Positions 8,801 to 17,772 of a DNA stretch of 64,000 nucleotides are shown here, piece after piece. Position 1 is the first letter of the stretch, and each line of letters starts with the position of its first letter. Below the pieces are notes generated by a model. It had not been told where the DNA came from. It did not search any database and saw nothing but the letters and a program-made list of their open reading frames with translations. The DNA comes from Gordonia aichiensis NBRC 108223 (GTDB lineage: Bacteria; Actinomycetota; Actinomycetes; Mycobacteriales; Mycobacteriaceae): positions 173,615 through 237,614 of the forward strand of contig NZ_BANR01000007.1 of assembly GCF_000332975.1 (NCBI RefSeq), written 5' to 3'. The position numbers and the translations under genes are program-made.

Positions 8801-9463
8801 CACGCCGAGGTCGAGGATGTCCTGGGAATCGGCAGGGTAGAGGGTCGGGATGTAGAGGTCTGCCAGGGCCATCTCCGAGGTGCACGGGACCGTCGAACTC
8901 TTGGCGGCGGGATCGTCGCCGACGAGCGCCACAGCGCCTCCGTCGGGATGCGTGCCGATGAGATTGGCGTGCCGGAGTGCGTCCGACGCCCGGTCGAGAC
9001 CCGGCGCCTTGCCGTACCAGTATCCGACGACACCGTCACGTCGGTGGCCGTCGTCATCGGTGGCCAGCGGGCCCAACGTCGGCGCGAGTTGCGATCCCAT
9101 CACCGACGTCGCGGCCAGTTCTTCGTTGAGCCCCGGTCGGTGCACGACATCGAACGGCTCGAGAAGCGCCCGACGTCGCATGAGTTCGAGGTCGAAGCCC
9201 GCCAGTGGGGACCCCTCGTAACCGGAGACGAACGACGCCGTGCGGAGATTCTGTCTGCGATCGACTCGTGCGCGGTCGGCGATCATCCGAACCAGTGCGG
9301 CGATCCCGCCGAGGAAGATCGGCCCGTCTTCGCGGGTGTAGCGGTCGTCGAGTGTGAAGTCGGCGATGCGCGATGTCGCACGCGCTCCTGCCTGCGTTGA
9401 TGCTGAGTTGTTCGCGGTGGTGTCGCGCCGGAATCGGTCGGCTCGATCATCTGCGAGGGTCAC
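5819..9463 (-). CDS. Indolepyruvate-ferredoxin-oxidoreductase family protein (fused 2-oxoacid:ferredoxin oxidoreductase)
   Basis: 1214 residues from GTG at 9463. The domain order is that of the single-chain IorAB family: N-terminal TPP/pyrimidine region (SGYEGSPLAGFD, GLNEELAATSVMGSQ), a TPP-binding region with CSGCPHNSS and GDGTFTHSG with LLYNGTVAMTGGQDP, a short ferredoxin-like [4Fe-4S] region (ICEGCGDCGEKSNC, then CNLDFSCLKGDC), and a gamma domain (ITGIGGTGVVTVSQIL, TGLAQKGGAVVSDI). The enzyme oxidatively decarboxylates a 2-oxoacid with CoA to acyl-CoA and passes electrons to ferredoxin. It is divergent from the accD1 operon, sharing a 212-bp region. Its position suggests branched-chain or aryl 2-oxoacids as substrates, in place of the branched-chain dehydrogenase complex found at the equivalent M. 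tuberculosis locus. The substrate is inference. Confidence 0.9.
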   Translation of the reverse strand: MTLADDRADRFRRDTTANNSASTQAGARATSRIADFTLDDRYTREDGPIFLGGIAALVRMIADRARVDRRQNLRTASFVSGYEGSPLAGFDLELMRRRALLEPFDVVHRPGLNEELAATSVMGSQLAPTLGPLATDDDGHRRDGVVGYWYGKAPGLDRASDALRHANLIGTHPDGGAVALVGDDPAAKSSTVPCTSEMALADLYIPTLYPADSQDILDLGVHAAVMSRVSGLWTSLKISAHVADGSSTAVVHPDRVLPVYGDLGRSPHVPSGKLLGANLMELEQNQLTTRIPRALAYARLNGINRIAVRSGDDRIGLVAAGKTYLDLRNALRLMGLDDADLQRAGIRILKLGMVYPLDREILERFITDTAAGRLDEVIVVEEKRDFIETMMRDMLYRHPRAPRIVGKVHEDGSTLFSRFGELDVDAVTLGLATRLARHHDLDAAQTWLDEHSARRSSTRIDLPLAVRTPYFCSGCPHNSSTKVSPGTLVGGGIGCHAMVLMMDPQQVGDIAGVTQMGGEGAQWLGMAPFVPADHFVQNIGDGTFTHSGSLALRAAVASGENITYKLLYNGTVAMTGGQDPVGEFSLAQLTRLLCAEGVSRIVVTSDDPSRTRAADLADGVVVRDRDDLADVQRELAEIPGVTVLIHDQHCAAEKRRKRKRHQMPTPTQRVVINERICEGCGDCGEKSNCLSVHPVSTEFGRKTRIDQSSCNLDFSCLKGDCPSFVTVTPGHTPESRRAPEIDAAAIPSPHVSRPITPADDFTMRITGIGGTGVVTVSQILATAAFLDGYAARTVDMTGLAQKGGAVVSDIKASALTAPDSGDGRDADPSPVEQAAKAAADTCDLYLACDSIVGTDPVNLKVTAPDRTVAVVSTTRIPTGAMVIDTSVGFPADVSIHDSIDARVSRAAYLDAGALATELFDDEQFANMLMVGAAYQTGALPISAESIERAIELNGVAVAANLQAFRRGRQVIADPEMVSREISAAGVEPVAVEPSSFARGQIAHLVLSDELAHTVGIRVDELVAYADERYAGEYLDVVGRVARTSGSPELVDAVARNLYKLMAYKDEYEVARLTADPAFAAQIAGEYGDDAKVAVRLHPPLLRALGRKEKMSFGARTAPVLAGLARMKKMRGTRLDPFGYTEIRRTERELIVEYRELVDAILGALGSGLVEPERLAALVELAGLPDMVRGYEQIKMDNVAKYRAEVERRRAELGV

Positions 9464-9632
9464 GGGTTCACCTGGCCTTCGTGTTGTGTCGACGTCGGTA
9501 GGGGATGCGGCCGACGACGGGTGGGCTGGGTCCGGGGGTGGTGGACCACACTGTCCACCCTACGAAATTGCGTGACGCGCGTCACGTCAGACTCGACAAT
9601 GACAAGTGGATGACAGCAGCCAGCCGATCGGC

Positions 9633-9665
9633 TACAGTCGATTCAGTTAATGGCAGCTAACTGAA
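9633..9665 (+). promoter_or_regulatory. accD1 promoter with perfect operator palindrome
   Basis: -10 box TACAGT (9633-9638) precedes an 8+8 bp perfect inverted repeat, TTCAGTTA (9642-9649) and TAACTGAA (9658-9665) with an 8-nt spacer. Predicted transcription start (about 9645) falls in the left arm, a classical repressor position. A ribosome binding site (gaaaggcgag) follows before GTG 9676. The TetR protein at 4732 is the natural candidate ligand-sensing repressor. Confidence 0.7.
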
Positions 9666-9675
9666 AGGCGAGACT

Positions 9676-11313
9676 GTGACGAGGGTGCTCTCGACAAGCT
9701 CGACCAGCGGTGCGGGCTCGACCAGTGATGGCCACGCCGAGGGGGCGCGTGCGAGCGGCCGCGAGGTGCACGAGTCCAACGTCGCAGCACTGCGCGATCG
9801 CCTCGCGCGCGTCGCGGTCGGCGGTGGCGAACGCGCCCGCGAGCGTCACATCTCCCGGGGCAAGCTGCTGCCACGCGACCGGGTCGACGGGCTGCTCGAC
9901 GTCGGCTCCCCGTTTCTCGAGGTCGCGCCGCTCGCGGCGTTCGGTATGTACGACGACAAGGTGCCCTCCGCAGGCGTCATCGCGGGTGTCGGGCGCGTGA
10001 CCGGACGCGAGTGCATGATCGTCGCCAACGACGCGACGGTCTCGGGGGGTACCTACTACCCGATGACGGTCAAGAAGCATCTGCGCGCGCAGGAGATCGC
10101 TGCCGCGAATCGGCTGCCGTGCATCTATCTCGTCGATTCGGGTGGAGCCATGCTGCTCCAACAGGACGAGGTCTTTCCCGACCGCGAGCACTTCGGCCGG
10201 ATCTTCTATAACCAGGCCACCATGAGTGCCGCGGGCATCCCTCAGATCGCTGCGGTGCTCGGATCGTCGACGGCCGGCGGGGCGTATGTGCCCGCGATGA
10301 GCGACGAGACCGTGATCGTCCGTAATCAGGGCACCATCTTCCTCGCCGGTCCGCCACTGGTGAAGGCGGCGACGGGTGAGGATGTCACCGCAGAGGACCT
10401 CGGCGGCGGTGCGATGCATTCGTCGGTGTCCGGTGTCACCGACCACCTCGTCGACAACGATCAGCAGGCGCTCGCCAAGGTGCGTGAGATCGTCGCGACT
10501 CTCGGGCCGCGTGAGTCTCCTCAGTGGGAGACGGTGGCACCGCGCGAACCCAAGCGTAGCCAGACCGACATCTACGACGTCGTCCCCACCGATGCGCGCA
10601 CCCCGTACGACGTCCGCCAGGTGATCGAGATCATCAGCGACGCAGGTGAGTTCACCGAGTTCAAGGCGAACTATGGCACGACGCTGGTCACGGCCTTCGC
10701 CCACGTGCACGGACATCCCGTCGGGTTCGTGGCCAACAACGGGGTGCTGTTCAGCGAATCGGCCCTCAAGGGAGCACATTTCATCGAATTGTGCGATCAG
10801 CGTCGAATCCCGTTGGTGTTCCTGCAGAACATCACCGGCTTCATGGTGGGTCGAGCATACGAGGAGGGCGGGATCGCCAAGAACGGCGCAAAGATGGTGA
10901 ATGCCGTCGCATGTGCTCGTGTGCCGAAGTTCACCGTGATGATCGGCGGCTCGTTCGGTGCGGGCAACTACTCGATGTGCGGCCGCGCCTACTCTCCGCG
11001 ATTCCTGTGGTCGTGGCCGAATGCGCGCATCTCGGTGATGGGCGGACCGCAAGCCGCCGACACCCTCGCGACGGTGCGCCGCAATCAGATCGAGCGATCC
11101 GGTGAGGAGTGGTCGACCGACGACGAGGAGGCGTTCAAGGCGCCTATCCGCGAACAGTTCGACGAACAGTCCGATGCCTACTACTCGACGGCACGGCTGT
11201 GGGACGACGGCATCGTCGATCCGGCACAGACACGCACGCTGCTCGGGTTGGCACTGGAAACCGCCCGCTATGCGCCGCTGGCCGACCAGCGCTACGGCGT
11301 CTTCCGGATGTGA
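9676..11313 (+). CDS. accD1: Methylcrotonyl-CoA carboxylase beta (carboxyltransferase) subunit, AccD1-like
   Basis: 545 residues from GTG 9676 (gaaaggcgag 5-13 nt upstream). The carboxyltransferase moves carboxyl from biotin to 3-methylcrotonyl-CoA in leucine breakdown. MCC-type signatures run through the protein: [70 protein letters not shown] in the N-half, and [58 protein letters not shown] in the C-half. The first 25 residues are a Ser/Gly-rich extension. It is the first gene of a tight operon, 6 nt before accA1, under a palindromic operator. Function is assigned with high confidence. Confidence 0.95.
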   Translation: MTRVLSTSSTSGAGSTSDGHAEGARASGREVHESNVAALRDRLARVAVGGGERARERHISRGKLLPRDRVDGLLDVGSPFLEVAPLAAFGMYDDKVPSAGVIAGVGRVTGRECMIVANDATVSGGTYYPMTVKKHLRAQEIAAANRLPCIYLVDSGGAMLLQQDEVFPDREHFGRIFYNQATMSAAGIPQIAAVLGSSTAGGAYVPAMSDETVIVRNQGTIFLAGPPLVKAATGEDVTAEDLGGGAMHSSVSGVTDHLVDNDQQALAKVREIVATLGPRESPQWETVAPREPKRSQTDIYDVVPTDARTPYDVRQVIEIISDAGEFTEFKANYGTTLVTAFAHVHGHPVGFVANNGVLFSESALKGAHFIELCDQRRIPLVFLQNITGFMVGRAYEEGGIAKNGAKMVNAVACARVPKFTVMIGGSFGAGNYSMCGRAYSPRFLWSWPNARISVMGGPQAADTLATVRRNQIERSGEEWSTDDEEAFKAPIREQFDEQSDAYYSTARLWDDGIVDPAQTRTLLGLALETARYAPLADQRYGVFRM

Positions 11314-11319
11314 CACGAG

Positions 11320-13401
11320 ATGATGGATGAGAACGTCATGACGACACCGATACCCCGCCCCGTCCGCAGTGTGCTCGTCGCCAACCGTGGCGAAATCGCG
11401 TGCCGGGTGATCGAGACCTTGCGCCGCATGGGGATTCGCAGCATCGCAGTCTATTCCGACGCAGACGCCGACGCGCTGCACGTGCGCATGGCCGACGTCG
11501 CCGTGCGGCTCGGACCCGCACCCGCGGCGCAGAGCTACCTCGACATCGACGCGGTGGTGCGTGCTGCCCGGCAGACCGGTGCCGACGCGGTTCACCCCGG
11601 TTACGGATTCCTGTCCGAGAACCAGAAATTCGCGGCAGCGCTTGACGCCGCCGGCATCACGTTCATCGGACCGCCCGTTGCGGCGATCGCGACGATGGGC
11701 GACAAGATCACCGCACGCGCGGCCGTCGTCGAACGCGACGTCCCGGTGGTGCCCGGCCTGTCACGTCCCGGCCTGACCGACGACGACCTGATCACTGCGG
11801 CGCCCGACATCGGATTCCCGGTGCTGATCAAGCCAAGTGCCGGCGGTGGCGGCAAGGGTATGCACCGCGTGGAGGAAGCCGCCGAACTGCCTGCCGCACT
11901 GCAGCGCGCGCGTCGTGAGGCGGGATCGGCGTTCGGCGACGACTCGCTGTTCCTCGAGCACTTCGTCGACACGCCCCGCCATATCGAGGTGCAGATACTC
12001 GCCGACCAGTACGGCAACGTGATCCACCTCGGTGAGCGCGAGTGTTCGCTGCAACGCCGCCATCAGAAGGTCATCGAGGAGGCACCCTCTGCGCTCCTCG
12101 ACGAGGCGACGCGCGCCAGAATCGGTGAGGCGGCATGCGACGCCGCGCGCAGCGTCGGTTACACCGGAGCGGGTACCGTCGAGTTCATCGTGTCGGCCAA
12201 GCGCCCGGAACAGTTCTTCTTCATGGAGATGAACACCCGTCTGCAGGTCGAGCATCCCGTCACCGAGATGGTCACCGGGATTGACCTCGTGGAACAACAG
12301 ATCAGGGTGGCGCGTGGTGAGAAGCTCGCGCTCACGCAAGCCGACGTTGTCCTGACAGGCCACGCGATCGAGGCGAGGGTGTACGCAGAGGACCCCGCAC
12401 GTGGATTCCTGCCGACCGGCGGCACCATCGTCGCACTCGACCAACCGGCCGGCGCCGGTACGACCACCGAATACAGCGGAGTTCGAGTCGATTCGGCGAT
12501 GTTCGAGGGCATGGTCGTCGGCAGCGATTACGACCCGATGCTGGCCAAGGTGATCGCATACGGCAGTGACCGCGACGAGGCGATCGAGCGTCTCGACCAG
12601 GCGCTTGCACACACCAGGGTGCTCGGCGTGGTGACGAACATCGACTTCTGCCGTTTCGTGCTGGCGCAGGATCGTGTCCGCGACGCCGACCTCGACACCG
12701 AACTCCTCGACAGACTCGTTGTCGATTACGCTGCGCCGCAGCCGGTCCCGGAGGCACTGGTCCTCGTCGGTGCTGCGCGCACCGGTCTACGGCGTCCCGG
12801 CGACGTCTGGCACACCGAGGTCGGCTGGCGGATCGGTGCGCAGGCCCCCGTCGTGACCCGCATCGTCGACGACGCCGGGAGGCACGCGACGATCTCACTG
12901 CGGGTCGACGAGGCAACCGGCGACACCCTGCGCGGACGCGCGTCGATCACCGGAGATGATGTCGAGAGCTGGGACGCCGATGTCGAGTACCGTCGAATCG
13001 ACAGGGGCGACAACGGCGATCACGCCGACCGTCTGATCGTCGACGGTGTCAGTCAGTCGTGGTCGCACACCGAGATCGACGGCACCTGGTGGGTGTCGGG
13101 ACCGCGGGGGTCGTGGACACTCGAACTCGCCCGACCGGTCCTTGACGAGGCGGCCGACGAGAAGGCGGGTGAGATCACCTCACCCATGCCGGGAACCGTT
13201 GTGGCCGTGGCGGTCGCAGATGGCGACGAGGTCGAGTCGGGTGTGCCCGTGCTCGTCGTCGAGGCTATGAAGATGGAACACACCCTCACCGCGCCGACCG
13301 CGGGCGTCGTGGCGCTGGCGGCCAAGGTCGGCGACAAGGTCGCGGCCGGTCAAACACTTGCACAGGTAACCGACGAGAACTCGATGGAGCAGGTCAACTG
13401 A
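11320..13401 (+). CDS. accA1: Methylcrotonyl-CoA carboxylase alpha (biotin carboxylase + BCCP) subunit, AccA1-like
   Basis: 693 residues from ATG 11320; ATG 11338 (MTTPIPRP) is an alternative with a purine-rich stretch ahead. The order is biotin carboxylase ([14 protein letters not shown] at the start, [13 protein letters not shown]-grasp loop [25 protein letters not shown]), a linker domain, and a C-terminal biotin-carrier domain with EAMKMEH, whose Lys651 is the biotin site. It carboxylates biotin with ATP and bicarbonate and hands it to AccD1. The TGA overlaps the ATG of the next gene (TGATG), so the acyl-CoA dehydrogenase is translationally coupled. Length and motifs are normal for the MCC/ACC alpha family. 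Confidence 0.95.
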   Translation: MMDENVMTTPIPRPVRSVLVANRGEIACRVIETLRRMGIRSIAVYSDADADALHVRMADVAVRLGPAPAAQSYLDIDAVVRAARQTGADAVHPGYGFLSENQKFAAALDAAGITFIGPPVAAIATMGDKITARAAVVERDVPVVPGLSRPGLTDDDLITAAPDIGFPVLIKPSAGGGGKGMHRVEEAAELPAALQRARREAGSAFGDDSLFLEHFVDTPRHIEVQILADQYGNVIHLGERECSLQRRHQKVIEEAPSALLDEATRARIGEAACDAARSVGYTGAGTVEFIVSAKRPEQFFFMEMNTRLQVEHPVTEMVTGIDLVEQQIRVARGEKLALTQADVVLTGHAIEARVYAEDPARGFLPTGGTIVALDQPAGAGTTTEYSGVRVDSAMFEGMVVGSDYDPMLAKVIAYGSDRDEAIERLDQALAHTRVLGVVTNIDFCRFVLAQDRVRDADLDTELLDRLVVDYAAPQPVPEALVLVGAARTGLRRPGDVWHTEVGWRIGAQAPVVTRIVDDAGRHATISLRVDEATGDTLRGRASITGDDVESWDADVEYRRIDRGDNGDHADRLIVDGVSQSWSHTEIDGTWWVSGPRGSWTLELARPVLDEAADEKAGEITSPMPGTVVAVAVADGDEVESGVPVLVVEAMKMEHTLTAPTAGVVALAAKVGDKVAAGQTLAQVTDENSMEQVN

Positions 13402-14546
13402 TGGAACTCAGCCAGGAATACACCGACCTGATCGGCAGCGTGCGCGACTTCGCGCAGTCGGTGGTCGCGCCGGTCGCGGCGAAACACGATGCCGAACACA
13501 GCTTCCCGTACGACGTGGTGTCCCAGATGGGCAAGATGGGATTGTTCGGCCTGCCCTTCCCCGAGGAGTACGGCGGTATGGGCGGAGACTACTTCGCGTT
13601 ATCGCTGGCACTCGAAGAACTCGGCAAGGTCGACCAGTCCGTTGCGATCACACTCGAAGCCGGGGTCAGCCTCGGTGCGATGCCGATCTACAAGTTCGGC
13701 ACCGACGAGCAGAAGAAGCGCTACCTGCCCGACCTCACCTCGGGTGTGGCGCTGGCGGGCTTCGGCCTCACCGAACCGGGGGCGGGTTCAGACGCGGGCG
13801 CGACCGCGACAACAGCACGCGATGACGGTGACAGTTGGATCATCAACGGCGCCAAGCAGTTCATCACCAACTCGGGCACCGACATCACGTCCCTGGTGAC
13901 CGTCACCGCGGTGACCGGTGTCAAGGACAACGGGCGCAAGGAGATCTCTACGATCATCGTGCCGTCGGATACCGAAGGATTCACCGCAGAACCCGCGTAC
14001 AACAAGGTCGGCTGGAACGCCTCTGATACCCATCCGCTCACATTCAGCGACGCGCGCGTACCCAAGGAGAACCTGCTCGGCGAACGCGGCCGCGGGTACG
14101 CCAACTTCCTGTCGATCCTCGACGAGGGACGCATCGCCATCGCGGCACTCGCGACGGGCGTGGCGCAGGGATGCGTCGACGAGAGCGTGAAGTACGCCAA
14201 GGAGCGGCAGTCATTCGGGCAGCCGATCGGAAACTACCAATCGGTGTCCTTCGCGATCGCCCGGATGGAGGCGAGGGCGCATGTCGCCCGAACGGCTTAC
14301 TACGACGCCGCGGCGAAGATGTTGGCGGGCAAGCCGTTCAAGAAGGAGGCGTCGATCGCCAAGATGATCGCCAGCGAGGCCGCCATGGACAATGCCCGGA
14401 TGGCCACACAGATCCACGGCGGCTACGGATTCATGAACGAGTACCCGGTGGCGCGGCACTACCGCGACTCGAAGATCCTCGAGATCGGTGAGGGCACCAC
14501 CGAGGTGCAACTCATGCTCATCGCCCGTGAACTGGGATTCTCATGA
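13401..14546 (+). CDS. Acyl-CoA dehydrogenase (isovaleryl-CoA dehydrogenase-like, FadE19 position)
   Basis: 381 residues starting at ATG 13401 inside the accA1 stop codon. FAD flavoenzyme motifs are GFGLTEPGAGSDAG (about 115-130), WIINGAKQFITNSG, and the C-terminal QIHGGYGFMNEYPVARHYRDSKI with LEIGEGTTEVQ. It sits where M. tuberculosis has fadE19, next to the carboxylase that uses its expected product, so isovaleryl-CoA to 3-methylcrotonyl-CoA is the likely step. One point needs care: the C-terminal loop has Glu before Gly-Thr (EGT), the usual base in MCAD/SCAD. Characterised isovaleryl-CoA dehydrogenases normally have Ala or Gly there and use another Glu. The enzyme may therefore prefer, or also accept, other short branched acyl-CoAs. 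Confidence 0.93.
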   Translation: MELSQEYTDLIGSVRDFAQSVVAPVAAKHDAEHSFPYDVVSQMGKMGLFGLPFPEEYGGMGGDYFALSLALEELGKVDQSVAITLEAGVSLGAMPIYKFGTDEQKKRYLPDLTSGVALAGFGLTEPGAGSDAGATATTARDDGDSWIINGAKQFITNSGTDITSLVTVTAVTGVKDNGRKEISTIIVPSDTEGFTAEPAYNKVGWNASDTHPLTFSDARVPKENLLGERGRGYANFLSILDEGRIAIAALATGVAQGCVDESVKYAKERQSFGQPIGNYQSVSFAIARMEARAHVARTAYYDAAAKMLAGKPFKKEASIAKMIASEAAMDNARMATQIHGGYGFMNEYPVARHYRDSKILEIGEGTTEVQLMLIARELGFS

Positions 14547-15052
14547 GCGACAACGCGCAATCGACCACATCGACTCCCCGGCGGGTGGTACAACGCGGGT
14601 TGTGGTTCGAGGAATTCGACGAGGGCGCGGTGTACGAGCATCGGCCCGGTCGCACCGTGACCGAGGCCGACAACGTGCTGTTCACCACGCTGACCATGAA
14701 CACCCAGGCGCTGCACCTCGACGCCGCGTGGTCGGCGCAGCAACCCGGCTTCGGCGGACAGCGGCTCATCAATTCGATGTTCACGCTCTCCACGATCGTC
14801 GGACTGTCGGTGTCACAGCTGACCCAGGGGACTCTGGTGGCGAACCTCGGATTCAGCGAGGTCGCTTTTCCCGCACCGTTGTTCGCGGGCGACACCCTCT
14901 ACGCCGAAACCGAGTGCACCGGCAAGCGCGAGTCCACGTCGCGGCCCGGCGAGGGAGTGGTCAACCTGCTCCACATCGGACGCAACCAGGACGGGGTGGT
15001 GGTGGCGCGTGCCGCGAGGGCCACACTGGTACGGAAGCAACCCGACGACTGA
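14543..15052 (+). CDS. MaoC-like (R)-specific enoyl-CoA hydratase
   Basis: 169 residues. ATG 14543 overlaps the preceding TGA (ATGA). Hot-dog fold hydratase-2 features: GRTVTEADNVLFTTLTMNTQALHLD, containing the Asp/His pair of the family, then GFGGQRLINSMFTLSTIVGL and VAFPAPLFAGDTLYAETE. It occupies the slot of Rv2499c in M. tuberculosis. I recall that protein as the hydratase working on the methylglutaconyl-CoA/itaconyl-CoA side before the CitE-like lyase. The expected reaction is hydration of 3-methylglutaconyl-CoA to the 3-hydroxy-3-methylglutaryl-CoA stereoisomer used by the next enzyme. The family call is firm, the substrate is from context. Confidence 0.9.
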   Translation: MSDNAQSTTSTPRRVVQRGLWFEEFDEGAVYEHRPGRTVTEADNVLFTTLTMNTQALHLDAAWSAQQPGFGGQRLINSMFTLSTIVGLSVSQLTQGTLVANLGFSEVAFPAPLFAGDTLYAETECTGKRESTSRPGEGVVNLLHIGRNQDGVVVARAARATLVRKQPDD

Positions 15053-15101
15053 CGCTGCCGGAGAAGCCTCCGCGGCCGTCCGACGAACAGGAGTGACCAT
15101 C

Positions 15102-16025
15102 GTGACCACCGGCCCGATAGTGCCGTCCAATCAGTTCGGTATGACCAGCCAGATCGGCAACGAGCCGCAGATGTTGGCCAACGCATGGCTGCCGTCCGGC
15201 CCGGCGATGCTGTTCTGCCCCGCAGACCGTCCGGATCGGTACGAGAAGGCGCTTGAGCGAGCCGACGTCGTCATCCTCGACATCGAGGACGCGGTCGCGC
15301 CGGAGAACCGGGTCGCCGCACGAGAATCACTGGTGGCCAACCCGATCGACCCCGATCGGACCGTCGTACGCATCAATCCGGCGGGCACCGGCGATTATCG
15401 CCGCGACCTGGCGGCGCTCAGCGACACCAATTACCGGGTGGTCATGCAGGCGAAGGCCGAGACCGCGGCGTCGATCATCGAGACGGCTTTCCAGACCATT
15501 GCGCTCATCGAGACGCCACTGGGTGTGGTGAATGTCAACGAGATAGCACAGGCGGTCAATTGTATCGGGTTGATGTGGGGTGCAGAAGATCTCGTTGCGG
15601 GGCTCGGCGGCAAGTCGAGCCGTTTCGGGCCAGGGGAATCGGGTGCGGGTACCTACCGTGACGTCGCGCGCTACGCACGTTCGATGGTGCGGATCTCGTC
15701 TGCGGCTGCCGGAATCTTCGCCGTCGACTCCGTGCACATCGACATAGCGGACACCGACGGTCTCGTCGCGGAGGTGCGTGACGCTGTCGCACTCGGATAC
15801 GCCGCCACTGCGTGCATCCATCCATCCCAGGTGGAGATCATCCGCACCGGATACAACCCCGACCCTGATGAGATCGACTGGGCCAAGAGCGTTCTCGAGA
15901 AGTCCGAAGAGTTCCATGGCGGCGTCTTCAGTCTCGACGGACAGATGATCGACGGCCCGGTCCTGCGTCAGGCAGAAGCTGTGCTGGCCAGGGCCGCAGC
16001 AGCAGAGAACCTGGAAGAACAATGA
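15102..16025 (+). CDS. citE: CitE-like beta-hydroxyacyl-CoA lyase
   Basis: 307 residues. GTG 15102 is chosen because caggag (15088-15093) is 8 nt upstream; GTG 15093 is possible. It belongs to the HpcH/HpaI-CitE TIM-barrel aldolase family: AMLFCPADRPDRYEKAL, VVILDIEDAVAPENR (metal/Arg region), ALIETPLGVVNVNEIA, LMWGAEDLVAGLGG and ACIHPSQVEIIR. No citrate lyase alpha or gamma genes are near, so it is not a citrate lyase component. The M. tuberculosis counterpart (Rv2498c) is known as a lyase for citramalyl-CoA and a hydroxymethylglutaryl-CoA stereoisomer. By context it finishes leucine degradation to acetyl-CoA plus acetoacetate and could also serve itaconate breakdown. Confidence 0.92.
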   Translation: MTTGPIVPSNQFGMTSQIGNEPQMLANAWLPSGPAMLFCPADRPDRYEKALERADVVILDIEDAVAPENRVAARESLVANPIDPDRTVVRINPAGTGDYRRDLAALSDTNYRVVMQAKAETAASIIETAFQTIALIETPLGVVNVNEIAQAVNCIGLMWGAEDLVAGLGGKSSRFGPGESGAGTYRDVARYARSMVRISSAAAGIFAVDSVHIDIADTDGLVAEVRDAVALGYAATACIHPSQVEIIRTGYNPDPDEIDWAKSVLEKSEEFHGGVFSLDGQMIDGPVLRQAEAVLARAAAAENLEEQ

Positions 16026-16128
16026 CCCGGCCGGCTGGTCGGACCGGGCGCGCCGGTCGGTGTTGAGACCACCGTCGAGCGCATCAAGTCCGGCGCATTA
16101 ACGAGTCCACGAGAGAGAGTGATCGGAA

Positions 16129-17772
16129 ATGGGCGAGCAGACAGTCGAATTGGCCTATGCCCGTGGTGAAGACAACCCGCCGCTGCTGACTGAGACGATC
16201 GGTCAGACCCTCGCGCGCACCACACAGGCGTACGGGGAGAACCTCGCCCTCGTCGACGCTCCGAGCGGTCGAACCTGGACCTACCGCGAGTTCCGTACCG
16301 AGGTGCTCGCACTCGCGGCCGGTCTGTTGCGGCACGGTGTGGGCAAGGGCGACCGGATCGGTCTGTGGGCGCCGAATCGTCCCGAGTGGGTCATCACGCA
16401 GTACGCCACGGCAGAGATCGGTGCGATCCTGGTGAACCTCAACCCGGCCTACCGGCAGAACGAACTCGACTACGCACTCAACCAGTCGGGGACCAGCATG
16501 GTGCTCGCGGCGGAGCGGTACAAGGATTCGGACTACAAGGGCATGCTCGACGCCGCGCGGCCGACAGCACCGCAGTTGCGCGAGGTCATCTGCTTCGACA
16601 CCCCCGAATGGGACGAGTTGCTCACTCATCCGTCGGACGACGAGTTGGCGGCCGTTGCGCAAGGTGCGTCGACGCTGCACCCCGACGACCCGATCAACAT
16701 CCAATACACCTCGGGAACAACGGGTTTCCCCAAGGGTGCCACGCTCACACACAGCAACATCAGCAACAACGGCTATCTCGTCGGTGAACTCCTGGCCTAC
16801 ACCGAGTCCGACCGCATCGCGATCCCGGTGCCCTTCTACCACTGCTTCGGGATGGTGATGGGCAATCTGGCCGCCACGAGTCACGGTGCGGCGATGGTCA
16901 TTCCGTCGCCGACCTTCGACCCCGAGGCAGCCCTGCGAGCGGTGGCCGACTACCGGTGCACCAGCCTGTACGGCGTGCCGACGATGTTCATCGCCGAACT
17001 TGCGCTCCTCGATCACGCGGAGCCCGATCAGTTCGACCTGTCGAGTCTGCGGACCGGGATCATGGCGGGTTCGCCCTGTCCCGAGCATGTGATGAGGCAG
17101 GTCGTCGAGCGCATGCACATGGGTGAGGTGTCCATCTGCTACGGGATGACCGAGACGTCACCGGTGTCGTGCCAGACCCGCGTCGACGATCCGCTCGAAC
17201 TCCGGGTCGGCACCGTCGGAAGGGTCGGACCGCATCTGGAGATCAAGGTGATCGACCCCATCACCGGCGATACGCTGCCCCGGGGCGAGACCGGCGAGTT
17301 CTGTACGCGCGGCTACAGCGTCATGGACGGATACTGGAACGAACCCGAGAAGACGGCCGAGGCGCTCGACGCAGACGGCTGGATGCACACGGGCGATCTG
17401 GCCGTGATGGACCCCAACTCCTACGTCCGGATCACCGGACGGATCAAGGACATGGTCATCCGCGGCGGCGAGAACATCTACCCGCGCGAGATCGAGGAGT
17501 TCCTCTACACCCACCCCGACATCCTCGACGCACAGGTGATCGGCGTTCCCGATGAGCGCTACGGCGAGGAACTCATGGCGTGGGTCCAACTGCGTGACGG
17601 CGTCGCCGATCTCACGGCCGACGACATCCGCGAGTTCGCGACAGGCAAGATCGCACGGCACAAGATCCCGAGATACGTGCACGTGGTGAAGGAGTTCCCG
17701 ATGACGGTGACCGGCAAGGTGCGCAAGGTGGCGATGCGCGAGGAGTCCGTCGACCTTCTCGGGTTGGCGTGA
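16129..17772 (+). CDS. Fatty/acyl-CoA ligase (AMP-forming), FadD35-like
   Basis: 547 residues. ATG 16129 is preceded by gagagagtgatcgga. It is an ANL-superfamily adenylating enzyme: P-loop [16 protein letters not shown] (about 187-202), CYGMTETSP (A5 region), [32 protein letters not shown] and the C-terminal catalytic Lys in [11 protein letters not shown]. It activates a carboxylic acid to acyl-AMP then acyl-CoA. It lies 103 nt after citE and overlaps the next ligase gene by one base, so the two ligases form a unit. A fadD gene also sits in the M. tuberculosis version of this locus, which supports a short/branched-chain acid substrate. Exact specificity cannot be read. Confidence 0.92.
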   Translation: MGEQTVELAYARGEDNPPLLTETIGQTLARTTQAYGENLALVDAPSGRTWTYREFRTEVLALAAGLLRHGVGKGDRIGLWAPNRPEWVITQYATAEIGAILVNLNPAYRQNELDYALNQSGTSMVLAAERYKDSDYKGMLDAARPTAPQLREVICFDTPEWDELLTHPSDDELAAVAQGASTLHPDDPINIQYTSGTTGFPKGATLTHSNISNNGYLVGELLAYTESDRIAIPVPFYHCFGMVMGNLAATSHGAAMVIPSPTFDPEAALRAVADYRCTSLYGVPTMFIAELALLDHAEPDQFDLSSLRTGIMAGSPCPEHVMRQVVERMHMGEVSICYGMTETSPVSCQTRVDDPLELRVGTVGRVGPHLEIKVIDPITGDTLPRGETGEFCTRGYSVMDGYWNEPEKTAEALDADGWMHTGDLAVMDPNSYVRITGRIKDMVIRGGENIYPREIEEFLYTHPDILDAQVIGVPDERYGEELMAWVQLRDGVADLTADDIREFATGKIARHKIPRYVHVVKEFPMTVTGKVRKVAMREESVDLLGLA

